DNA of 64,000 nt from positions 62,001-126,000 of the forward strand of contig NZ_JAHLDM010000006.1 of the NCBI RefSeq assembly GCF_018861295.1, given 5' to 3'. Within the stretch, counting starts at the first letter, position 1. The number at the start of each line of letters is the position of its first letter. The DNA comes from Clostridium_AD estertheticum_D (GTDB taxonomy: Bacteria > Bacillota > Clostridia > Clostridiales > Clostridiaceae). Shown here piece by piece: positions 26,037 to 33,197 of the stretch. Below the pieces are notes generated by a model. That model worked only from the letters and a program-made list of their open reading frames with translations, had not been told where the DNA came from and did no database searches. The position numbers and the translations under genes were made by a program.

Positions 26037-26792
26037 ATGAAAACTAATAGGATCAAAGAAATCGAGGAATATATACTAAGCAATGAGTCAGTTAGTTTAG
26101 ACTCATTATGTGATGTATTTAAAATTTCCAAAAACACAATCAGGCGAGATATAAATGAAATTGAAAAAAAAGGTAGCATAAAAAAAGTATATGGTGGGGT
26201 AACGGCTGTTGTTAAAGATTTAATACCATTCGAAGAGAGAAATATTAAAAACAACTATAAAAAAATAGCAATAGCTAAGGCCGCATGTCAATTTGTAAAG
26301 GATGGAGATGTTATATTCATTGATTCTGGTACAACAACACTTAATATGATAGAATTCTTAAAAAACAGAAATGATATAACTATATTGACTAATAACTTGA
26401 ATGTTATAGTAAGTGCACTTCCTTATCCAAATTTAAATGTTATTTGTACAGGAGGTAGTCTAATAAGAAAAACAAATTCTTTTGAGGTCATTAATACATT
26501 ATCTATTTTTAAAGACTATAACATAAGTAAAACATTTATGGCAGCCACAGGCATTTCTATAGCTAATGGAGCAACAAATTCTTCACCATTAGAATATAAG
26601 CTTAAAAAAGTTATAGTAGAAAAGAGTAATGAGTTATTCTTGCTAGTAGATTCTACTAAATTTGATGTTTCAGCACTTATGACTTATTGTGAATTAAGCG
26701 AGATAAATCATCTTGTAACAGATAAAAAACCGCCTGAAAAATATATGGAATTTTTTGAAAAAAATAAGATTAATGTTATTATATCGGAATAA
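26037..26792 (+). CDS. DeoR-family repressor, candidate IolR
   Basis: A 251-residue DeoR regulator: N-terminal winged helix (about residues 1-57, SLCDVFKISKNTIRRDINEIEKKG) and a C-terminal DeoRC sugar-phosphate sensor with DGDVIFIDSGTTTLNMIEFL, ILTNNLNVI and FLLVDSTKFD. IolR of Bacillus belongs to this family and is released by 2-deoxy-5-keto-gluconate 6-phosphate. The ATG at 26037 is chosen from AGAGGA spacing; an earlier ATG (26016) overlaps the SD. Its promoter carries the motif found at the other inositol promoters, so it is the best candidate for their repressor. Confidence 0.85.
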   Translation: MKTNRIKEIEEYILSNESVSLDSLCDVFKISKNTIRRDINEIEKKGSIKKVYGGVTAVVKDLIPFEERNIKNNYKKIAIAKAACQFVKDGDVIFIDSGTTTLNMIEFLKNRNDITILTNNLNVIVSALPYPNLNVICTGGSLIRKTNSFEVINTLSIFKDYNISKTFMAATGISIANGATNSSPLEYKLKKVIVEKSNELFLLVDSTKFDVSALMTYCELSEINHLVTDKKPPEKYMEFFEKNKINVIISE

Positions 26793-26799
26793 TGGTTAA

Positions 26800-26838
26800 A
26801 GAAGAACAATTAGATATTATAAATTGTTCTTTTTTCTT
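26800..26838 (+). terminator. Terminator of the DeoR-family gene
   Basis: AAGAACAATT (26802-26811) pairs with AATTGTTCTT (26822-26831), followed by TTTTCTTTTT. Confidence 0.85.
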
Positions 26839-26887
26839 TTTGATGCTTTTTTTATAAAGTACATTATGGTTAGATTTAAGACCATAG

Positions 26888-27064
26888 TCAGCGCAAAACG
26901 CAGCAGGCATATTTTACACCATGTCTTCAATAGTGGTAGATGTAGAGCTCTTCAATGAACCACATAACCTATTTGGAAAAGGTTTTTACTTCTTACTAAT
27001 TGCAACTATCATATCTAGTAATTACATTAATATTATTTTTTTGCCAATAATAAAACTTCATTAA
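26888..27064 (+). pseudogene. Possible remnant of a small two-helix membrane protein gene
   Basis: An open frame between stops encodes about 58 residues with a stretch (LFGKGFYFLLIATII) resembling the second half of YiaA/YiaB two-helix membrane proteins. There is no SD before its ATG at 26921 and the rest of the family is missing. The match is weak and short. Apart from this, 26839-27131 shows nothing recognisable. Confidence 0.3.
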
Positions 27065-27131
27065 TGTAGTTTAATAGAAAAACGATAGATACTCAATATA
27101 TAATCAATACATGATATATATGTAATTGTTA

Positions 27132-27161
27132 TTGACTTTTTGACCTTAATATAAGTATAAT
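27132..27161 (+). promoter_or_regulatory. Promoter of the inositol symporter, diverged copy E of the repeated promoter
   Basis: TTGACT, an 18-nt spacer, TATAAT. The spacer is less conserved, but the sequence from -10 onward (TATAATATAACCATAACATA) resembles copies A and D, and a short ORF follows as in copies A and C. Confidence 0.55.
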
Positions 27162-27226
27162 ATAACCATAACATAACAAACAAATAACAAAAATGAAACT
27201 AAAAAATACTATTAGGGGGTAATGTA

Positions 27227-27283
27227 ATGAATAGTTATTTTATAAAAACAATGGAAACATTTACGATTAGTAATAATAGTTAA
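27227..27283 (+). pseudogene. Short ORF resembling the dehydrogenase start (relic or leader peptide)
   Basis: Behind AGGGGG, an 18-codon ORF begins MNSYFIKT, similar to MSNFILKP in the relic at 12958 (about 20 of 27 bases equal). Its stop is 172 nt before the symporter start. It may be a worn copy of the 5' end of the alcohol dehydrogenase gene or a leader peptide. Confidence 0.4.
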
Positions 27284-27292
27284 TACATTCTA

Positions 27293-27317
27293 TGTAAACG
27301 ATTTGTGTAAACGATTT
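27293..27317 (+). promoter_or_regulatory. Two tandem cre-like sites
   Basis: TGTAAACGATTT occurs twice (27293-27304 and 27306-27317). Extended to 14 nt, the first copy (TGTAAACGATTTGT) matches 12 of 14 positions of the CcpA consensus TGWAANCGNTNWCA. The sites lie between promoter and gene, where bound CcpA would block elongation. Confidence 0.5.
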
Positions 27318-27454
27318 ATAAAAATCATCAAAAATAAACATAGTGAGACTTTGCAATAAAAATTATTTTGAATAAGGTTTCACAGCTAAAAATTAGGAGA
27401 ACCGATGTTTTAGGGGTTTTACAAGCTACTAATTATATAATAGGAGGAATTATT

Positions 27455-28876
27455 ATGGAATTTGAACAAGATCCTAAGAAAAAAAAATATTTTAGAAGAA
27501 TAGCTACTGTATCAACTTTTGGTGGACTTTTATTTGGTTATGATACGGGGGTAATTAATGGGTCACTGTCTTACATGACAAGAAAGGATCAATTAAATTT
27601 AAGCACTATGACGGAAGGACTTGTTACAAGTGGATTATTATTTGGTGCCGCTATTGGTGCAGTAATAGGAGGACGTTTATCTGATAAATACGGTAGAAAA
27701 GCAATAATTAAGCTTCTTGCTATAGTTTTTGTCTTTGCAACACTAGGGTGCGCAATTTCACCTACTGCTTCGATTTTAATTGCTTGTAGATTTATATTAG
27801 GGCTAGCTGTAGGAGGTGCATCAGTTATTGTGCCAACATTTTTAGCCGAAATATCGCCTACAGAAGTAAGGGGCAGTATTGTTACTCGAAATGAGGTAAT
27901 GATTGTAATTGGACAATTATTAGCTTATATATTGAATGCAATTTTAGGAAATGTTTTCAATACTCCTAGTATTTGGAGATACATGATAGTTATTGCTACT
28001 ATACCAGCACTTATTTTATGGGTTGGAATGTTTACAGTTCCTGAAACCCCAAGATGGTTAGCTGCTAACGGAAAAATATCCGAAGCATTGGAAGTTTTAA
28101 GGAAAATCCGTACTCAACACCAAGCAGACGATGAAATTAAACAAATATCAGATATTATTGAAGCTGATAAACATTTAGAGCGTGCGACCTTTAAAGATTT
28201 AAATATCCCATGGATTCGTCACCTTGTATTAATTGGAATTGGAATAGCCATCACACAACAAATTCCAGGAATTAACATAATGATGTATTATGGAACATCA
28301 ATTTTGGAGAAAGCTGGATTTGGAACTCAAGTAGCATTAATAGCTAATATAGGAAATGGATTAATGTCTGTTACTGCAGCACTTGTTTATATGAAGTTTT
28401 TTTCAAATAGGTTTGGTCGTAGATTCCTATTATTAGTAGGACTTACTGGAACAACTTTAACAATGCTTGCGATGACTATTCTTACGAATACTTTAGCAGG
28501 TTCACCTATTCTTCCATATGTTGTACTTACACTAACTATAGTTTTCTTGGCTTTCTTCCAAGGATGTCTTGGACCAATTGCCTGGCTGTTATTAGCTGAA
28601 ATTTTTCCACTAAGAATAAGAGGACTAGGAATGGGTATTTCAGTATTTTTCCTATGGATTACTAATTTTTTCATTGGTCTTCTTTTCCCTACAATGTTAA
28701 GTAATTTTGGTTTATCTGGTTCATTTGCAGTATTTGTAGTGTTAGGTGTTATTGGATGGACATTTGTATATAAGTGTGTACCAGAAACACTTGGTAAATC
28801 CCTAGAAGAACTAGAAATACATTTTAAAAGTTACAAATCAAAAAAACAAAAATCAGAAATAAGCGCAAATAGATAA
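27455..28876 (+). CDS. iolT: MFS sugar porter, probable myo-inositol symporter
   Basis: A 473-residue, 12-helix member of the sugar porter family. Signatures are visible: GGLLFGYDTGVINGSL at the start, GGRLSDKYGRKAI, PETPRW at the end of the first half, QQIPGINIMMYYGTSI in helix 7 and VPETLGKSLEELE at the end. Bacillus IolT is of this family, and the inositol context makes myo-inositol the likely cargo, with H+. The ATG at 27455 follows AGGAGG; the ORF can be extended to 27368 without an SD. Cre-like repeats lie upstream. Confidence 0.82.
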   Translation: MEFEQDPKKKKYFRRIATVSTFGGLLFGYDTGVINGSLSYMTRKDQLNLSTMTEGLVTSGLLFGAAIGAVIGGRLSDKYGRKAIIKLLAIVFVFATLGCAISPTASILIACRFILGLAVGGASVIVPTFLAEISPTEVRGSIVTRNEVMIVIGQLLAYILNAILGNVFNTPSIWRYMIVIATIPALILWVGMFTVPETPRWLAANGKISEALEVLRKIRTQHQADDEIKQISDIIEADKHLERATFKDLNIPWIRHLVLIGIGIAITQQIPGINIMMYYGTSILEKAGFGTQVALIANIGNGLMSVTAALVYMKFFSNRFGRRFLLLVGLTGTTLTMLAMTILTNTLAGSPILPYVVLTLTIVFLAFFQGCLGPIAWLLLAEIFPLRIRGLGMGISVFFLWITNFFIGLLFPTMLSNFGLSGSFAVFVVLGVIGWTFVYKCVPETLGKSLEELEIHFKSYKSKKQKSEISANR

Positions 28877-28889
28877 ATAACTTGTCTGA

Positions 28890-28919
28890 ATTGACATGTA
28901 TTGCATAAGTTATGTATAA
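28890..28919 (+). promoter_or_regulatory. Promoter of the EIIA-Glc gene, copy C of the repeated promoter
   Basis: TTGACA, 18-nt spacer TGTATTGCATAAGTTATG, TATAAT. Downstream, the first 27 nt resemble copy A closely (AATCAA, TAACAATAA). Confidence 0.65.
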
Positions 28920-28953
28920 TAGAATCAACAGATAACAATAAGAGAGCCAAGTG

Positions 28954-28977
28954 ATGAGCAAATTGTTTCCAAAATAG
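28954..28977 (+). pseudogene. Seven-codon ORF resembling the dehydrogenase start
   Basis: ATGAGCAAATTG..., product MSKLFPK then stop, aligned with MSNFILKP and MSNLFLTP behind the sister promoters. Only the first codons remain. It is a relic or a minimal leader peptide for the EIIA gene. Confidence 0.4.
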
Positions 28978-29073
28978 AAATATTTAAATTCTTGATAATG
29001 GGTTTAATTAGTAAATAATATGTAGCAATTGATTAATAATTAATTGTTAATTTACAGAAAGGTGATGAGAATA

Positions 29074-29565
29074 ATGTTTAAATTTATCAAAAAAGATAAA
29101 GAGGAAATGTGTATAATTTTAAAATCCCCTATTGTGGGAAGGTGTTTTGATATGTCAGAAATGCCTGATGAAATGTTTTCAAAAAAATTATTAGGAGATG
29201 GAGTAGGATTTGAATCAACTGATGGGATATTATATGCACCAGTTGATGGTGAAATCCTTCAAGTGTTCCCTACAAAACATGCCTTGATTTTAAGGACTAA
29301 AGAGGGGATAGAAATATTACTTCATATAGGAATTGATACATTACAGATGAAAGGTGAGGGTTTCGAAGCTTTTACTGAGAAGGGAAAACATGTTAAAGTA
29401 GGAGATAAATTATTAACTTTTGATAATGAATTAATAAAAGCAAAAGTTAAATCTAATTTGAGCGTACTAATTGTTACAAATAATAATTTAATAGAATCTA
29501 TTGATATTAAATTAGGTACTGTAGATAAAGATAATGAAATACTAAAAATAAGATTAAAGAAATAG
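29074..29565 (+). CDS. Stand-alone glucose-type PTS EIIA protein
   Basis: A 163-residue EIIA-Glc (Crr-like) protein. The phosphorylatable His is in EILLHIGIDT, with the second conserved His earlier (FPTKHALIL). SPIVGR and YAPVDGEI are family landmarks. The ATG at 29074 has AAAGGTGATG upstream. No EIIB or EIIC partner is encoded nearby, so it is either a donor for a distant permease or a regulator, e.g. of the adjacent MFS symporter by inducer exclusion as enteric EIIA-Glc does. The shared promoter type places it in the inositol regulon. Confidence 0.88.
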   Translation: MFKFIKKDKEEMCIILKSPIVGRCFDMSEMPDEMFSKKLLGDGVGFESTDGILYAPVDGEILQVFPTKHALILRTKEGIEILLHIGIDTLQMKGEGFEAFTEKGKHVKVGDKLLTFDNELIKAKVKSNLSVLIVTNNNLIESIDIKLGTVDKDNEILKIRLKK

Positions 29566-29653
29566 AGAACTTGCCAACGTGATTTTCTATCACATTATTT
29601 AAGACGCTTGGACATATATGTAAAAGTAGTATGGAAACATTTTATAAAATTTT

Positions 29654-29697
29654 TAAGCCCTACGTAAAGATATATCTTTGCATAGGGTTATTTGTTT
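29654..29697 (+). terminator. Terminator after the EIIA gene
   Basis: AAGCCCTACGTAAAGAT pairs, with G-T wobbles and one bulge, to ATCTTTGCATAGGGTT, then TTGTTTT. Confidence 0.7.
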
Positions 29698-29797
29698 TAA
29701 TATTTAAGATATTCTATAACACAGTTGCATAAGTAAAACCTAAATTCAACTAAAACATACTCAAATTTTATAAAAATGATTTAATACACGATTACTA

Positions 29798-29827
29798 TTG
29801 ACAGGTGTTGGTTAAGTTATGTATAAT
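29798..29827 (+). promoter_or_regulatory. Promoter of the propionate operon, copy D of the repeated promoter
   Basis: TTGACA, spacer GGTGTTGGTTAAGTTATG (18 nt), TATAAT. It differs from the iol operon promoter by one base in the spacer. The -10 to ATG distance (51 nt) is the same as in copy A. Confidence 0.78.
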
Positions 29828-29872
29828 GTAACCAAGACATGAGAATAAAACAATGATATAGGAGGTTCGATG

Positions 29873-31030
29873 ATGAGTAACTTATTTTTAACACCAAGAT
29901 ATATAATTACTGGAAAGGAAGCACTTAGCCAAGCTAGTGAAAATGTTAAGCAGCTAGGAAAGAAGGCTTTGATTGTAACAGATAATATGATGGTTAAACT
30001 TGGAAGTCTTAAAAAAGTAACGGATATGTTAGATAGTATCCATATTGAATATGCGGTTTATAGTGAAGTTAATAGTGAGCCCACAGATACTATGGTGAAC
30101 GGTGGAATATTAGCTTATAAACAAGAAAAATGTGATTTCTTAATTGGATTAGGTGGCGGAAGTCCTATAGATACAATGAAAGCTGTAGGAGCCATGATAA
30201 CGAATACAGGAAATATCAATGAATATTTAGGTAAAATAATTCCTAATGCAACACCTCCTTTAGTTGCATTACCTACAACAGCAGGAACGGGTTCAGAAGC
30301 AACTCAGTTTACTATAATATCTGATACAAAGAGAGATATAAAGATGTTGTTAAAAGGACCTAATCTAATGCCAACTTTAGCAATAATAGATCCAATTTTT
30401 ACAACGACAGCTCCGCCTAATGTAACAGCAGCTACTGGATTAGATGCATTAACTCATGCAATTGAAGCATATACATCGAAGAAATCGCAGCCTATGTCAG
30501 ATACATTTGCGCTTTCGGCAGTTAAAAGGATAAACAAATATTTACTAAGAGCTTATAAAAATGGAAATGATGTTGAAGCTAGAATAGAAATGTCAATAGC
30601 CGCACTGGAGGCTGGGATTGCTTTTAACAATGCCTCAGTTACAATAGTTCACGGTATGAGTAGACCAATAGGTGCACTTTATCATGTACCTCATGGATTA
30701 TCTAATGCTATGCTACTTGAAGATTGTTTGAATTTTGCGCTACCTGGAACGCCAGAAAGATTTTGTGACTTAGCTAAAGCTGTAGGTATTTATAAAAAAG
30801 GTGATAGCGATATAGAGGCAGGAGAATCGTTTATAAAAGAAGTTGGGAGGTTATGTAAAAATTTAAATATTCAAACCCTTGAGGAGTTTGGTGTTAATAA
30901 GGAAAAATTCACTGAAAATTTAGATAAAATGGCAATTGATGCATTAGACAGTGGAAGTCCGGGAAATACAATAAGAAACACTAGTAAGGAAGATATAATA
31001 AATATTTATAAATTATTATGGAAGATGTGA
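29873..31030 (+). CDS. Iron-containing alcohol dehydrogenase, proposed malonate-semialdehyde reductase
   Basis: A 385-residue group III (Fe-dependent) dehydrogenase: GGGSPIDTMKA binds NAD(P), and metal ligands lie in TGLDALTHAIEAY and IVHGMSRPIGALYHVPHG. ATGs at 29870 and 29873 are adjacent; the second has the better 7-nt SD spacing. Family members include 1,3-propanediol, butanol and 3-hydroxypropionate dehydrogenases. First gene of an operon that shares its promoter with iol. I infer that it reduces malonate semialdehyde from IolJ to 3-hydroxypropionate, reoxidising NADH from IolG. The substrate is not shown by sequence. Confidence 0.85.
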   Translation: MSNLFLTPRYIITGKEALSQASENVKQLGKKALIVTDNMMVKLGSLKKVTDMLDSIHIEYAVYSEVNSEPTDTMVNGGILAYKQEKCDFLIGLGGGSPIDTMKAVGAMITNTGNINEYLGKIIPNATPPLVALPTTAGTGSEATQFTIISDTKRDIKMLLKGPNLMPTLAIIDPIFTTTAPPNVTAATGLDALTHAIEAYTSKKSQPMSDTFALSAVKRINKYLLRAYKNGNDVEARIEMSIAALEAGIAFNNASVTIVHGMSRPIGALYHVPHGLSNAMLLEDCLNFALPGTPERFCDLAKAVGIYKKGDSDIEAGESFIKEVGRLCKNLNIQTLEEFGVNKEKFTENLDKMAIDALDSGSPGNTIRNTSKEDIINIYKLLWKM

Positions 31031-31093
31031 AATAGATTCAATTACTAGGAGTTTTTAGCTTAAATTAACATTAAAACTTAGGAGGCTGTAAAA

Positions 31094-32233
31094 ATGAATT
31101 TTAATTTAACAAAGGAACAAGAATTAGTTGTAAACAAAGCTAGAGAGTTTTCACAAAAGGAGCTTAAACCTATAACAATTGATAATGATGAGACTAGGGA
31201 ATTTCCTATTGACGCATACAAGAAGTTGGGCTCAATGGGGATGCTCGGTTTACCATATTCAAAAGAATATGGTGGCTCAGGCGGAGATTATTTATCATAT
31301 GTTTTAGCAGTAGAAGAAGTTTCAAAGATACATGCGTCACTCGGCATTGCATATTCTGTCAGTGTATCTCTTTGTGCAGGAGGAATATTTAGCAGTGCCT
31401 CAGAGGAACTAAAGAAAAAATATCTTCCAGATATACTATCAGGAAAGAAACTTGGTTCGTTTGGATTAACTGAGCCAAATGCTGGTTCAGATGCATCAGG
31501 TGCTCAAACTATAGCATTGAAAGATGGAGATCATTATATATTAAATGGTTCTAAATGTTTCATTACTAATGGACCTCTATCAGATACATTTTTAGTATTT
31601 GCTTTTACAGATAAAGATTTAGGGACAAAAGGATTATCAGCATTTATTGTTGAAAAAGATTTCCCAGGATTTTCAATAGGAAAAATTGAAAATACATGTG
31701 GAATAAGAGCAGCTCAGGTTTCAGAACTTATTTTTAAGGACTGTATAGTTCCAGTTGAAAATCTAGTAGGACTAGAGGGGAAAGGTTTTGGAATAGCAAT
31801 GAAAACTCTTGATGGTGGAAGGATAGGAGTTGCAGCGCAAGGACTTGGTATTGCAGAAGGAGCATTTGAGATAGCAAAAGAGTATTTGAAAGAAAGAAAA
31901 CAATTTGGAAAGCCATTATATAAAAATCAGTATTTAGCATTTAAAATGGCTGAATTAGACCTAGAAATTGAACAAGCTAAGTATATATTGTATAAAGCAG
32001 TTCTTGATAAACAAGACGGAAAAAATTATTCGATATCAGCAGCTAAGGCAAAACTTGCGTGTACAGATGTTGCTATGCATGTAACTACAGAGGCAGTTCA
32101 AATGCTTGGTGGAAATGGATATATGAAAGAGTATAATGTTGAACGAATGATGAGAGATGCGAAGATTACTCAGATATATGAAGGAACAAATGAAATACAA
32201 AAAATGATTATTAGTGGTAGCATTTTTAGATAA
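31094..32233 (+). CDS. Acyl-CoA dehydrogenase family enzyme, proposed acryloyl-CoA reductase
   Basis: A 379-residue flavoprotein of the short-chain acyl-CoA dehydrogenase type. FAD/substrate motifs include FGLTEPNAGSDASG and CFITNGPLSD; the catalytic Glu is in QIYEGTNEIQ (about residue 366). It resembles butyryl-CoA dehydrogenase, but no etfA/etfB, hbd or thl gene is adjacent, unlike a bcs butyrate cluster. Set between the dehydrogenase and crotonase genes, it is proposed to reduce acryloyl-CoA to propionyl-CoA using electron-transfer flavoprotein encoded elsewhere. Butyryl-CoA dehydrogenase activity is the main alternative. Confidence 0.85.
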   Translation: MNFNLTKEQELVVNKAREFSQKELKPITIDNDETREFPIDAYKKLGSMGMLGLPYSKEYGGSGGDYLSYVLAVEEVSKIHASLGIAYSVSVSLCAGGIFSSASEELKKKYLPDILSGKKLGSFGLTEPNAGSDASGAQTIALKDGDHYILNGSKCFITNGPLSDTFLVFAFTDKDLGTKGLSAFIVEKDFPGFSIGKIENTCGIRAAQVSELIFKDCIVPVENLVGLEGKGFGIAMKTLDGGRIGVAAQGLGIAEGAFEIAKEYLKERKQFGKPLYKNQYLAFKMAELDLEIEQAKYILYKAVLDKQDGKNYSISAAKAKLACTDVAMHVTTEAVQMLGGNGYMKEYNVERMMRDAKITQIYEGTNEIQKMIISGSIFR

Positions 32234-32250
32234 TTTAAATAACATAATTA

Positions 32251-32290
32251 CTTATTGCAGTTTGTTTTAACAAAAGCAGATTGCAATAAG
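32251..32290. other. Inverted repeat between acyl-CoA dehydrogenase and crotonase genes
   Basis: CTTATTGCA (32251-32259) and TGCAATAAG (32282-32290) can form a 9-bp stem with a 22-nt loop. No T-run follows, so it looks more like an RNA processing or stability element than a terminator. Confidence 0.4.
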
Positions 32291-32334
32291 ATAACGTTTA
32301 AATATATTTAAGATTAGTCTCTAAATAAAACAAA

Positions 32335-32352
32335 GATAGTGTTAACACTATC
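32335..32352. promoter_or_regulatory. Perfect 18-bp palindrome upstream of the crotonase gene
   Basis: GATAGTGTTAACACTATC, 24 nt before the crotonase start. It is a possible operator or hairpin. It does not have the spacing of a Rex site. Confidence 0.4.
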
Positions 32353-32375
32353 CTAAAAAAATAGGGGGAGTAAAA

Positions 32376-33152
32376 ATGAATAATATTATTTTTGAAGAGG
32401 GAAAAGGTATTGCAAAGATTATTATTAATAGACCTAAGGCTCTTAATGCTTTAAACAGTGAGACTATAAAAGAGTTAGGAACAGTTATAAATGAAATATC
32501 AGAAAGAGACGATATAAAAGTCGTAATAATTACTGGCGCAGGCGAAAAGTCGTTTGTAGCGGGTGCTGACATAACTGAAATGAAAGATTTAACCGCGATA
32601 CAAGCTAAAGAACTTTCACGTAAAGCGCAAAAAGTGTTTTCAGAAATTGAAAATATGCCTCAGGTAGTTATTGCTGCAGTTAATGGGTATGCTCTTGGTG
32701 GTGGATGTGAACTTTCTATGTGTTGTGATATAAGACTTGTTTCATCTAAAGCAAAGTTTGGTCAACCAGAGGTTGGCTTAGGAATAATTCCAGGATTTGC
32801 TGGAACTCAAAGGCTCCCTAGATTGATTGGAAAAGGAAGAGCTAAGGAACTTATATTTACCACAGATATGATAGATGCTGATGAAGCATACCGTATAGGT
32901 CTTGCAAACAAGGTATATAATCCGGAAGAATTATTACAAAAGGCATATGAAATGGCTGAAAAGATAATGAGCAAAGCTATGTATGCAGTAGGTTTAGCAA
33001 AAGCTTCAATTAACAATGGTCTTAATATGGATACTGAATCATCTTATAGCTATGAAAATAGTTTATGGACAATATGTTTTGCAACTGAAGACCAAAAGGA
33101 AGGTATGCAAGCATTTATTGAAAAAAGAAAAGCAATTCTAAAAGGATGCTAA
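32376..33152 (+). CDS. Enoyl-CoA hydratase/crotonase, proposed 3-hydroxypropionyl-CoA dehydratase
   Basis: A 258-residue crotonase. The oxyanion-hole segments (FVAGADITEM; NGYALGGGCELSMCCD) and both catalytic Glu (in GGGCELS and GQPEVGLGI) are present, so it should be an active hydratase/dehydratase. GGGGGAG precedes the ATG. In this operon the likely reaction is dehydration of 3-hydroxypropionyl-CoA to acryloyl-CoA. By sequence alone 3-hydroxybutyryl-CoA is equally possible. Confidence 0.87.
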   Translation: MNNIIFEEGKGIAKIIINRPKALNALNSETIKELGTVINEISERDDIKVVIITGAGEKSFVAGADITEMKDLTAIQAKELSRKAQKVFSEIENMPQVVIAAVNGYALGGGCELSMCCDIRLVSSKAKFGQPEVGLGIIPGFAGTQRLPRLIGKGRAKELIFTTDMIDADEAYRIGLANKVYNPEELLQKAYEMAEKIMSKAMYAVGLAKASINNGLNMDTESSYSYENSLWTICFATEDQKEGMQAFIEKRKAILKGC

Positions 33153-33197
33153 TCTATATTAATAAATTTATAATATTGTAAAAGGGGATGCAATTAT

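Noticed and set aside
32251..32352. Rex-type redox operator (TTGTTAA-N4-TTAACAA) in the propionate operon.
   Set aside because: TTGTTTTAACAA and GTGTTAACAC are present but neither has the required 4-nt centre and arm sequence.
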